A stretch of DNA of 64,000 bases from Gibbula magus (taxonomy: Eukaryota > Mollusca > Gastropoda > Trochida > Trochidae): contig OW388299.1 of the NCBI GenBank assembly GCA_936450465.1, positions 40,993,548 to 41,057,547 of the forward strand, written 5' to 3'. A model generated the notes under the pieces. It saw only the letters and a program-made list of their open reading frames with translations, did no database searches and had not been told where the DNA came from. Positions 55,085-64,000 of the stretch are shown here, one piece after another. Position numbers and translations under genes: made by a program. Numbering within the stretch: the first letter of the stretch is position 1; each line of letters opens with the position of its first letter.

Positions 55085-55405
55085 TAGTTAAGGGCCCTGG
55101 GGGTTGGGTACCTGAGTCTCTGTCTGCTATAGAGAACTGTTCTGCACACAGTAAGGTTTGTGTACAATGTTACACTTAATTTCAGTGCAGTACCACCCAT
55201 GGTTTGCTAGTAGGTTTTCTGCTAATGGCGACAATTGCCCCAGCGTTAAACATTAATTAACCGACTCACTTGTAGGTTTTACAGCAGTCCATAGCCAAGA
55301 AAGTGCTGCAGCTTTCTCCCTGCAATAATACTAGCAGCCATGATATAAGTGAAATACTCTTGAAAGCAGTGTCAAAACTCCACATCACCGCACCTCTTTC
55401 AATAG
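55085..55405 (+). mobile_element. tRNA-derived SINE with ~60-bp internal insertion
   Basis: Body motifs (TGTCTGCTATAGAGAACTGT, TGCAGTACCACCCATGGTT, TTTCTCCCTGCAATAATACT, AGTGAAATACTCTTGAAAGC) are in order. About 55210-55270 (GGTTTTCTGCTAATGGCGAC...GACTCAC) is extra sequence after GGTTTGCTAGT. The head is lost. Confidence 0.8.
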
Positions 55406-55447
55406 TTTTTGTCAATGACATCAACATAAGTGTCCCTCCAATCTTAA

Positions 55448-55801
55448 AGGGGCAGTAGCACGTTTTTCCGCTCAAATAAGTCGATGAAATGTATTTGAAA
55501 AATAATGTCACCAATAGTAAAACACCCTTCTCTCTTCGGAAAACCAAGTTTAAAATGAGTATACATGGTTCCGTAAAGTCATGGGAATCGTTTTTGTCAT
55601 TCGAAATAATAAATTGTGTTCGCAATAAAATGGCCGCCATGCAAGTTTTGCTTTATACGCAACACCGTTATTACCACTACGGATAATTGGTTTGAGTAAT
55701 AAGATGTTTTACCCTCTGAAGTAAATATAAATGACATAAACTATCATTATAAATTGGAAATTTGAAAAAATAAAATTTGCAAAAAACGTGCTACAGCGCC
55801 T
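55448..55801 (-). mobile_element. TTAA-flanked MITE, second complete 354-bp copy
   Basis: It is the reverse complement of 44464-44817 with the same length; TTAA lies at 55444-55447 and 55802-55805. Apparent ORFs on both strands follow the MITE. Confidence 0.88.
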
Positions 55802-56376
55802 TTAAATGGTTTCCAATTGCTAGTAAATGGTTACCTGGCATTATGATTTCCACCATCAAATTCCAAATTACAACATATTGCTTACTGTCAAGTGTATGGA
55901 AAAATATACATCCATCCCTGAATTTACCAGGTGTTGGAAAGTGTGTGTGGTCAAATGGTCATGTAATGGTATGTGCAAGGTTCAATGATAGGTGAATAGA
56001 GCAGTTTTTTCAGTTATGGACATCCGTCACAGGGTTCACATTAATCAAGAACTAATTGAGAATGTTAAAGGCTATTAAAATGCTTGACTGCTAAGGATGA
56101 TGGACATTAACTAGGAGTGCAAGGTCATGGATGTCGGACTGACATGACATGACCTACAGGTACATGCTTTGTCAGCAGATCCTGAGACATGTACAGAGGA
56201 TGTTGTATGAGTGCCTGTGTCGTACTGAGTTTAATACAAGTGATTAAATGTTGTTCATTCTTGTGCAATTTCAGGCTGACATGACCTGTCCTTCAGGTAC
56301 ATGCTTTATCAAGCAGATCCCGAGACATATACAAAGAAAATTGAATTGAAATGAGTGGCTAGTATTAGTTTTCTAA
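55802..56376. other. Spacer with a short duplicated segment
   Basis: TGACATGACCTACAGGTACATGCTTTGTCA (in part at 56140) and a similar segment at 56278 with CAGATCCTGAGACAT-like endings form a diverged ~140-bp duplication. Nothing else was seen. Confidence 0.4.
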
Positions 56377-56829
56377 TACTGTATTCGCCGTTATAAGCGC
56401 CCAGGGCGCTTAAAAAATTGACTTGGGTGGGCGCTTATTAAAATGATGTGAGTGACGAATGAAAAATAAAGACTACTCACGTGGAACTGTGTTTAGGTTG
56501 TCTTTGATAATTGATACAGGCGTTCAAAACATACTTACACATTATCGATTTGAAAATAACACATATTGCTGCTAAATGTATCCTTTAATTTCTCAAAGTG
56601 AAACAGAAACCACATTGCCTATGGCGGCGGCCATTTTCCCGGAAGTAAACACAACACGTAAACAGGTAAACTGTAAACAAAGTTCTGTCAATTAAAAGTT
56701 CAGGTGTTCAGGAACCAACTAACTCTCCATCCTCGATAATCCAGCGCTATTGTTCCGATAAATCTACACACAAGCGCTGGAAAACAGTAAGGGTATTTAT
56801 CCCTAACCTAGTTACCTCCTCTTGGGTCC

Positions 56830-57173
56830 ATGTTATCCAATCAGAAACGAAACGCAGACACTATCTGCGTAAACAACTCGACCAATCAAAACGCATCACT
56901 ACCGTTGTTTATAGAAACAAACATAGCGGCCGACTCACTCGATTACGATAAAGTTTGTAACACATTCAGCGTAGAAAACCTGACAGAAACTCAAAAGAAA
57001 GTTTTAAGTAGTATGTACGAGAAGAAGGGTGTATTCATGTCCATCAAAGCGGGTGGAGGTAAATGATTAAAATCCCTGTACTGCGAAAGCCAAGATCCTG
57101 ACACGAGAGTGCTTGTTATTTCACCCTTGATTTCAAGTGATCTCATTGGTTGTTAGAAAGCAAGCGTTTCGCT
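56830..57173 (+). pseudogene. RecQ-like helicase fragment with Walker A motif, broken
   Basis: The frame starting near 56830 encodes LTETQKKVLSSMYEKKGVFM followed by SIKAGGGK, which reads as a helicase motif 0/I region (Walker A, GxGGGK). A TGA at 57064-57066 stands where the conserved Ser or Thr after the Lys should be. The same frame then continues as sense sequence (RVLVISPLISSDLIG), recognisable as motif Ia of RecQ-type superfamily 2 helicases, and ends at a TAG near 57160. Motifs II-VI (including the DExH box) are absent, so no activity is expected. The inner inverted repeat directly follows, so a deletion or rearrangement probably removed the rest. The first ~30 residues may be a different exon or leader. 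Confidence 0.65.
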
Positions 57174-57281
57174 GAGTCATTGCCAAGGGAGGTAACTAGG
57201 TTAAGGATAAATACCCTTACTGTTTTCCAGCGCTTGTGTGTAGATTTATCGGAACAATAGCGCTGGATTATCGAGGATGCT

Positions 57282-57521
57282 AACTCTCGTGATAGATTTG
57301 CAGTTGCGGTGCTTAAAATTGAAGTTATTGTAGGACATTTACCAAGAGAAAATAGTAAGGTGCTTTCTTGTTTCCTCAAACACGAAGGAGCGATCACATG
57401 CGTGGTGACAGATGATAAATATAGACACTCGACAGTAGCAGGCGGGTTGGAAATTCCCTGTAAACTAAAGTTCAAGGGCTCTCAGCGACTAGTTTCTCGT
57501 CTGAAGGGGTTGTTGGATTGA
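57282..57521 (+). CDS. Partial ORF with a conserved-looking VGHLPRENS domain
   Basis: An open frame ending at the TGA at 57519-57521 encodes about 78 residues: RFAVAVLKIEVIVGHLPREN, then SCFLKHEGAITCVVTDD, then GGLEIPCKLKFKGSQRLVSR and a KGLLD end. The order (VGHxPR, FL..GxITCxVTG-like, GLExPCxxxFxG, LxxKL) resembles a small domain I associate with uncharacterised, transposon-linked proteins of marine invertebrates and with HIRAN-like folds; I cannot name it with certainty. The frame has no ATG at its start and is preceded by the inner inverted repeat, so it is probably the last exon or a truncated tail of the gene that also held the helicase. Confidence 0.5.
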   Translation, partial: NSRDRFAVAVLKIEVIVGHLPRENSKVLSCFLKHEGAITCVVTDDKYRHSTVAGGLEIPCKLKFKGSQRLVSRLKGLLD

Positions 57522-57749
57522 ATTTAGGTAAGTTGAATTTATTATTTAGTACCGCTGGTACATGGGTGGTTATTAGAGTTAATTGCAAAACCCTTAGGGA
57601 GGGGGGGAGGGGCTTATTGGAGCAGGGCGCTTATTACGGCGAAGACGGTATTAAAGGAAATGGGTTCAGTTTATGATATAACTTTAAGTCTTCACTGTTA
57701 TTGGGGCTTGTAGTTGGAGAAGCTGCCAACCCTTCTAGACTATTGAGGG

Positions 57750-58015
57750 GCAGTATAGCTTAACTTAGTGCATTCGTCTTTTGATCAAGAGGTCCAGTGT
57801 TGGAATCCTGTCAGGGACTTTGTCTGCAGTTCTGAACTGTTCTTCATGCAAGTTGGGTGCTATGATACTTCAGCTCAGTACCATTCATGGTTCGCTTGTT
57901 GCAGCCGATGTTCACAGGTTTCACTGCAATGAATAGCCACAATAGTGTTTCTATGCTTTATCCCTGCAATAATACTAGTAGCCGTGATATCAGTGAAATA
58001 CTCTTGTAAGTTTCA
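57750..58015 (+). mobile_element. tRNA-derived SINE, moderately diverged
   Basis: GATCAAGAGGTCCAGTGTTGGAATCC preserves the B-box region in altered form. The body (TTTGTCTGCAGTTCTGAACT, TTCGCTTGTTGCAGCCGATG, ATAATACTAGTAGCCGTGAT) follows, and the tail is lost. Confidence 0.8.
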
Positions 58016-58599
58016 TATGGGACACGCAACTTAAGGATGGTGTGCCAGAATGTTCTCAATAACTAAACAATAAAAATCAAATCCTACATCAGATGAAAAA
58101 CCTTTTAAGCTTGGAATCATTTGATGGTAATAAAAGTTAACTCCTGTCTCAGGTGATTAGCTTTACCTGACACTACTTCATGAAGTACTTGTCTTGTCTG
58201 TGTCACCTATTTCTATTTCCTCTCTAATAATGGACTGGACAATGCCATGAACAGGACATGTACTACATGGACCTTCCAAGGATATGACCAATTAGGACGT
58301 ATTGTTTCATTTCTGGAAAGCTGATGTCGTTGCACTGAGGGATGCTGCTCCAGTTATGATGGAGTAGTGCTGTAACGAGACTGACAGTTTCTAATTCAAT
58401 CAGAACGAGTCTAGAGAATTAACAGCTGATGGGAATACAATATTTGTATGCTTCTTGCTGCAGTGTTTTCAGAAGCTTAATCAAAAGATGGTATTCTTAA
58501 AATCATTTAATTATCATTTTAGATTTAGAAAGTTCTGCTGACTGCTTTTGACATGTGCAATTAAGGACAAATGACTGCATGCTCCATCATAGCAGATGT
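58016..58599. other. Intergenic, nothing recognised
   Basis: No supported feature was seen. Confidence 0.35.
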
Positions 58600-59715
58600 A
58601 AGCAAGGGCAAATCAATGCTTTATTTTGACACATTCAAGCAAGGACAAATGACAGTTTCATCTTGACACATTCAAGGAAGGGCAAATGACAGTTTCATCT
58701 TGACACATTCAAGCAAGGACAAATGACAGTTTCATCTTGACACATTCAAGCAAGGACAAATGACAGTTTCATCTTGACACATTCAAGCAAGGACAAATGA
58801 CAGTTTCATCTTGACACATTCAAGCAAGGACAAATGACAGTTTCATCTTGACACATTCAAGCAAGGACAAATGACAGTTTCATCTTGACACATTCAAGGA
58901 AGGGCAAATGACAGTTTCATCTTGACACATTCAAGCAAGGACAAATGACAGTTTCATCTTGACACATTCAAGCAAGGACAAATGACAGTTTCATCTTGAC
59001 ACATTCAAGCAAGGACAAATGACAGTTTCATCTTGACACATTCAAGCAAGGACAAATGACAGTTTCATCTTGACACATTCAAGCAAGGACAAATGACAGT
59101 TTCATCTTGACACATTCAAGCAAGGACAAATGACAGTTTCATCTTGACACATTCAAGCAAGGACAAATGACAGTTTCATCTTGACACATTCAAGCAAGGA
59201 CAAATGACAGTTTCATCTTGACACATTCAAGCAAGGACAAATGACAGTTTCATCTTGACACATTCAAGCAAGGACAAATGACAGTTTCATCTTGACACAT
59301 TCAAGCAAGGACAAATGACAGTTTCATCTTGACACATTCAAGCAAGGACAAATGACAGTTTCATCTTGACACATTCAAGCAAGGACAAATGACAGTTTCA
59401 TCTTGACACATTCAAGCAAGGACAAATGACAGTTTCATCTTGACACATTCAAGCAAGGACAAATGACAGTTTCATCTCAACACATTCAAGCAAGGACAAA
59501 TGACAGTTTCATCTTGACACATTCAAGCAAGGGCAAATGACAGTTTCATCTTGACACATTCAAGCAAGGGCAAATCAATGCTTCATCTTAGCACTTGCCA
59601 GTAAGGACGAATGACCACTTCGTCTTAGTATGTGAAGTTAGGACAAGGACTTTACCATCTTAGCACATGCAAGTAAGGACCAAAGACTGCTTCATCTCAG
59701 CACATAGAAGTAAGA
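58600..59715. repeat. 37-bp minisatellite, about 25 homogeneous units with decayed edges
   Basis: The unit is GACACATTCAAGCAAGGACA plus AATGACAGTTTCATCTT. Units from about 58640 to 59560 are nearly identical (rare AAGGAAGGGC and CTCAAC variants). The edges at 58600-58640 and 59560-59715 carry progressively altered units (TGCTTCATCTTAGCACTTGC, AGTAAGGACGAATGACCACT). The period is not a multiple of three, so no long ORF runs through it. Confidence 0.94.
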
Positions 59716-60249
59716 AAATTAATGTCACCAACATTTCAAGCTAAAACAATGATCTTGTTTCTTAATTGTTAATGAAATCAACTGCTGTACTGTAATTTTT
59801 ATCAAATTTCAGAATTTTTGATGCTGTTCAAATGAATATTCAAGTGAAACAAATCAAGTTAAACTTTGAGAAAGACACGCTCTTCATTATACAGGCAAAC
59901 AAGGGAAGCTGAGGTATTGATTTAAATGATGACAGATGAAACTTGGCAAGAAATCGGATCTGCTCCCAGTGCAGTTGTAAAAACTATCCTGAAGCCACAG
60001 GGAGGCCAAGGAAATCAAGTTATCAAAGATCTGTAAAACACTGGAATACAAAACAGGAGTGTGACATCTCATTTCAATAATGGAGGTTCATAGATGAGTT
60101 ATGTGACATGTGTGAGTTAGCAAACAATATTAAAAACAATCAAACTTTTGAGAAGTAATTAACATCAATGATCTATATATACACCATAACTATGAGTCAT
60201 ATTTGCTTCATCTTTGAGTTATTCTGTTTGATAAGAAATTAGTCACAGC
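59716..60249. other. Spacer, nothing recognised
   Basis: No feature is supported here. Confidence 0.35.
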
Positions 60250-60440
60250 TATTTTGACATTGGTGCATTGCTACACTGAAATTTCTGTAGTGTCATTCAT
60301 TGTCTGCTAGTCCTTGTCGACGTGCAGGTTTCATTGCAATGCATAGACACTACTAACATTGTGGCCTTTCCCCTCTTCAGATTTACTTGTTGAGGTAATA
60401 AGTAAAACTAGAAAACAGTGTTAAACTCTGGATCTCTTCT
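60250..60440 (+). mobile_element. Diverged SINE body fragment
   Basis: GGTGCATTGCTACACTGAAA, TCTGCTAGTCCTTGTCGACG and CAGGTTTCATTGCAATGCAT align with the SINE body. The 3' part (CCTTTCCCCTCTTCAGAT) belongs to the variant tandemly repeated downstream. Confidence 0.65.
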
Positions 60441-60469
60441 GTCATTTGCTTACAAAATCTCTTTCTTTT

Positions 60470-60720
60470 TTATCCCAGCGGTATGTAATACCGTGCTAAT
60501 AATGCTAATATAATCATCACCCCGTCCGTCCGTCCGTCCGTCCATCCGTCCGTCCGTAATCATTTCATTTCGTTTCCGGAGCAGAACTCGAAAACCATTT
60601 ATCATATCTTTCTGAAACTTCACATATGTATTACACATTTACTGGAGTGATGCCTTTTGATATTTTCAGATTTGTTAAAATTTTATTTTTTTATGGTTTC
60701 CATGGAAACGTGTTGAAATT
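60470..60720. repeat. (CCGT)n-led repeat, single copy
   Basis: TTTTTATCCCAGCGGTATGTAATACCG, (CCGT)n at 60523-60556, TTTCGTTTCCGGAGCAGAAC and GCCTTTTGATATTTTCAGAT match the families at 7.2 and 10.95 kb. Confidence 0.75.
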
Positions 60721-60779
60721 GAACTCTGTTTAAAGATGTGTTTTAAAAATTATGTGGGACCGGTGGGATATGTCATCTT

Positions 60780-61375
60780 CTGATGACTCTTGTCCTGTCT
60801 TTGAAATACTCTCAAATTTATTTTACGCTTGCAGATTTCATTGCAATGCATAGCCAAAAGTATAGCAGCCTTTCCCCTCTGCAGAAATTCTTGCTGAGGT
60901 GACATAAGTAAACTTCAAAAACAGTGTAAACTCCGAACCACCTCTGTCAAGTGCTAACATCATTATTGTCTCTTACTCTTCCAGTGTTTGAAATACTTTT
61001 AAATCAGAATATATGCTCGCAGATTTCCTCGTACAGCATGATCAATATTAGCATTGCAGCCTTTCCCCTCTACAGAAATCCTTGCTGAGGTGACATAAGT
61101 AACACTAGAAAGCAGTGTTAAATATGTCTTCCATGCTTTGTAATACTTTCAAATCTTATTATTGTATATGCTTGCAGGTTTTATTGTAATGCAGAATCAA
61201 TAGTATTGCAGCCTTTCCCCTCTGCAAAATTTCTTGCTGAGGTGACATAAATAAAACTCAAAAACAATTTAAACTCTGAATCACCTCTGTCAAATGCTAA
61301 CATAGTTATTATCTGTTACCTTTCCAGGCTTTGTAATACTTTCAAATCTTATTACAATTTTGAAAAAAATAATCC
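60780..61375 (+). repeat. Tandem array of a SINE-body-derived ~155-185-bp unit
   Basis: Three units (near 60830, 61015 and 61170) share GCAGATTTCATTGCAATGCA, GCAGCCTTTCCCCTCTGCAG, TTGCTGAGGTGACATAAGTA and AACAGTGT. The motif order is that of the SINE 3' body, suggesting a SINE fragment became a tandem repeat. Confidence 0.65.
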
Positions 61376-62319
61376 CTAATAGCTACACTGTAAAAGCTTT
61401 TAGTGTCTCTACCATTTCAATATGTGTGTTAAGATGAGGTTGAACTGTTGAACCTGTTGAGCCTTTGATACAACTAAAAGCTCTGAACTTTTCCACCAAT
61501 TGTCTCCTTGAATAACTTTTAATCTTTAATTATAGTAAAACAACATTAACAACCTTCAAACATACTCTTTTATCAACCTGAAAATATTAGGATTTAGTAA
61601 GAATTAAAAAATATTAAGACTTTATTTTTGTTTGTAAAGAATTTCAAAACTTTGAAGTTAGCACTACCATATGGGACTTTCATGGTAAGTTTTTATTATT
61701 CTGTTAACTAAATTGAAACTAAGGAGATTTTTTAAATATTTAAAGTTTTAGGTAAGAGTTTAAAACTTTGACGCTTACTGTGGTTGAGTCTTGAATTAAT
61801 TTTTTTTTCAAATTCGATTTACTAATTTTAAATTGCTGGAATCTTGAGGTATCAGGAGATTCATGAAGATTTTTTGGTAAGAAGTTAAAAGAAGCTAATT
61901 TAACTTGGGAAGTTTGGCATGATTCTGTCTGATTTATTGTGACCTGACTATCCAGTAAGACAACCTCAGGATTTATGGTAAATGAAAAGTATAAAAAGAA
62001 TAGTTTTTAAAGCAAGAGATAAATAGATAAAGGGAAAAAATAAATAAATTAGAGGGTGAGGGTAAATTAAAAAAATTGAAACATTTTTTTCACATGCACC
62101 ACAAATGAGGATACCTGTTTCAAATCAAAGGGTTTCCTGCTTTCTTGAGAGTGGGAGTGAATCTGAGTCTGATAGACATCTGGGGGTGTTTTACCGAGTG
62201 ATGTTTTTCTTACTCTGTTTGTGTATCCAAATCAGTCAATTACTGTAACCTTTGCAGAGGGAAGTAATGCTTGTAATATCTACCTGATGTGGCTGTTGCT
62301 AAAACATATACATAAACCT
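61376..62319. other. Intergenic, nothing recognised
   Basis: AT-rich sequence with no supported ORF, RNA gene or repeat. Confidence 0.35.
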
Positions 62320-62409
62320 ACCAAGGAATTGCAAACATCTTGTTGGTCATACCTTGTTATCACAGAGTTTATTGAGAGCTATTAGAGAATTACCGGTATC
62401 TTGTAGTTA

Positions 62410-63025
62410 ATTCTCAGTATAGCACAGTGGTTAGCAGGTTTGGCTGTGGATCAAGAGATCCAAGGTTCACATCCTGCCAGGGGTCTGAAATTCTTTTGGT
62501 AGATAACTGTTCTACATACAGTAAGGTTTCGGTGCAATGCTACACTGAATTTCATTAGCAGTATCAATCATGGTTCCAGCTGGTGCTTGCAGGTTTCAAT
62601 GCATAGCCACACAGAACACAGAGGTGTAGTGGTTAGCATGCTTGCCTCTCAAGCCAACGGCCCGGGTTCGAATCCCGGTGGAGACACCAAACATTTGTGA
62701 CCTGGGTCTTATACTGTGTTGTGCCCCTGGGCAAGGCACTTCTTCCACATTGCACTCAGTCCACCCAGCTGTTTAAATGGGTACCTGAACACGGGAGGTA
62801 CGGACCTAAATGGTCACTCGGAGCGCTTAGTAGCGGCACCTAAAGTACAATTCCTTCAGGGTAATAATTGTACCGCTATTTAGGAGTGCTTGCACTGGAT
62901 ATTAGGCATTAAAATGTATATCATTATTATTATTATTATTAATGATGTTGCAGGTTTTCTTTCTACAAAAATACTCGCACTTGATAAAGCCCCAAACCCC
63001 AAACCCCAAATCACCTCACCTCTGC
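62410..63025 (+). mobile_element. tRNA-derived SINE interrupted by a second SINE
   Basis: The head and body (TATAGCACAGTGGTTAGCAG, GGATCAAGAGATCC, degraded B box AGGTTCACATCC, GGTGCAATGCTACACTGAAT) run to about 62617. The 3' part resumes at about 62941 (ATGATGTTGCAGGTTTTCTT, CCCCAAACCCCAAATCACCT). Confidence 0.82.
62618..62940 (+). mobile_element. Second tRNA-derived SINE family, full-length copy
   Basis: The tRNA-like head (about 62620-62692) has A-box GTGTAGTGGTTAGC and B box GGTTCGAATCC (62665-62675). The conserved central part contains GTGCCCCTGGGCAAGGCACT, CAGTCCACCCAGCTGTTTAA and ATGGGTACCTGAACACGGG, a domain I associate with widespread metazoan SINE superfamilies (MetaSINE-like; not certain). 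The 3' part has AGCGCTTAGTAGCGGCACC and ends in (ATT)n. The head is too altered at the acceptor ends to be a functional tRNA gene. Confidence 0.88.
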
Positions 63026-63420
63026 TCCTCACCTTGATATCTTATTGGAATCTGGCACAGAATAGCAAGTATCTTGTAGGCAGCTTCTTGACTACCCGAG
63101 AATGTCTAAAAACAATCAGATGTTTGCGAGTATATGGGAATCTACCAAAGAATCTAGTAATACCTTGTAGTTCGATCTCGATAACTCTGAGTTTATTGGA
63201 ATCTACCAAGGAATTGCTAATATCTTGTAAGTAGTTCTTGATATCTAAGAGTTTTAATTAACAGAGAATTGAAAGCATCATGATCTCGTGATCTCTAGCA
63301 GTCTACCATGCAAAGAATTGCAAGTATTTCTTCAGGTGACTCCTTCGTTACTTGTGAGTTTATAGAGATCTACCAAAGAATTGCAAGTATCCTGTACCTG
63401 AGAAATCTTGCTAATTTAGT

Positions 63421-64000
63421 TCTCAGTGTTTCACTAACCTCTCAGTGACCAGGTTGAAGAATGCCATTCAGGTTAGTGCGGCATTAATTGGACACCTTAT
63501 TGCCAATCTGCCATCTTACATTTGTAAGGTTTGAAGGAATTGTTCTTATGAGGTTTACTTTGGTTATGGGTCATTCAGTAAGCAATCCATCATTATCACC
63601 ATTAAAGATCAATTGAAACAAGTTTGATACACACTCAAGGTAATATTCCATAGTCAATGAGCTGCATCAACATTTATTCTGAATGCCTTGAATACTCACC
63701 ATATGCGATTTGTAACATATCAAGTATTAGACTAAAGAAGGGGGTCTAACCTCCAAAACATGTCACTACAAATATTCTCCTGCTCCTCCTACTTATGCGG
63801 TTAAATTCATGCGGCAGCATTCTGCTCCTCTTTAGTAGATTGATAGAGATTACTGTGAGATAAAATGAGATTACATTTTTTTAACAAGTGTCCTTTTTTG
63901 TATGTCAGCAAGATTTATACATGAATTAACACAATGAGTTTAATGATATTTCAGACAATGAAATAGTGAGAATCAAGAACTAATTTATAGATATACAACT
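63421..64000. other. Window end, nothing recognised
   Basis: No gene, RNA or repeat is supported in this stretch. Confidence 0.35.

Larger units (their letters stand above)
56377..57650 (+). mobile_element. TIR element carrying helicase-like gene fragments
   Basis: The ends TACTGTATTCGCCGTTATAA and, inverted, TACCGTCTTCGCCGTAATAA each continue with GCGCCC, giving ~26-bp terminal inverted repeats with TA outermost. An inner inverted pair (about 56726-56818 against 57185-57280, ~95 bp, with CCAGCGCTATTGTTCCGATA) lies inside. Coding traces of a P-loop helicase and a second domain are present. The superfamily is not assigned: TA flanks suggest a mariner-like mechanism, but helicase cargo is unusual for that group. 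Confidence 0.72.
62320..63420. repeat. Diverged ~70-bp tandem repeat, split by SINE insertions
   Basis: Units with GAGTTTATTGGAATCTACCA, AAGAATTGCAAGTATCTTGTA and TAGTTCTTGATATCT occur at 62330-62405 and again at 63035-63420 (about six units). The SINEs at 62410-63025 lie between. Confidence 0.65.

Noticed and set aside
62620..62692. Functional tRNA gene
   Set aside because: It is the head of the second SINE family; the conserved SINE centre and (ATT)n tail follow directly.

Overview
The window is invertebrate nuclear DNA, most likely from a marine mollusc and probably a gastropod such as abalone (Haliotis). Three things point there: a tRNA-derived SINE family ending in a GGCGTTAAACCCCAACTCAC-type tail, several repeat families built around (CCGT)n runs of a kind I associate with mollusc genomes, and an FMRFamide-receptor-like GPCR. 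The species call is inference. Coding density is very low. I find one convincing host gene; nearly everything else is transposable elements, foldback or MITE-like elements and minisatellites.

Region by region. 1-6504 is an almost complete DIRS-type tyrosine-recombinase retrotransposon: inverted terminal repeats, gag, RT-RNase H-methylase ORF, recombinase ORF and an internal complementary region. It is damaged by an in-frame amber codon in gag and a frameshift in the recombinase. The window starts inside its left terminal repeat. 6.9-18.2 kb holds SINE pieces, two mollusc-type tandem repeat families, a 175-bp CAGGG-ended MITE, and large arrays with 63-bp, 54-bp and about 150-bp periods. 18.9-21.6 kb holds a perfect palindrome with 94-bp arms, a hAT-like element that still carries a transposase-like N-terminal exon, and a 5'-truncated LINE. 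22-50 kb is a mosaic of TIR elements: a mariner-like element with perfect 25-bp TIRs, TTAA-flanked MITEs, a piggyBac-like element inserted in another repeat, a hAT MITE, foldbacks, two SINE families, a solo DIRS terminus and a possible 5S-derived repeat.

51.5-52.7 kb (minus strand) is the GPCR, with its whole coding region in one exon and a splice acceptor just upstream of the ATG. 53.4-54.6 kb is a 30-bp minisatellite split by a 465-bp TIR element. 56.4-57.65 kb is a TIR element carrying a broken RecQ-like helicase fragment and a second conserved-looking domain. 58.6-59.7 kb is a 37-bp minisatellite. The remainder is SINE-derived tandem units and a diverged ~70-bp repeat interrupted by two nested SINEs.

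There is no operon or pathway context. The genes that act together are those of the DIRS element: Gag packages the RNA, RT and RNase H make DNA from it, and the recombinase would insert a circular product. The best leads are the helicase-bearing TIR element, the hAT-like element with a PIP-box-like motif, the intact DIRS architecture with its deletion derivative at 41.8 kb, and several nested insertions whose empty sites can be read from sister copies.
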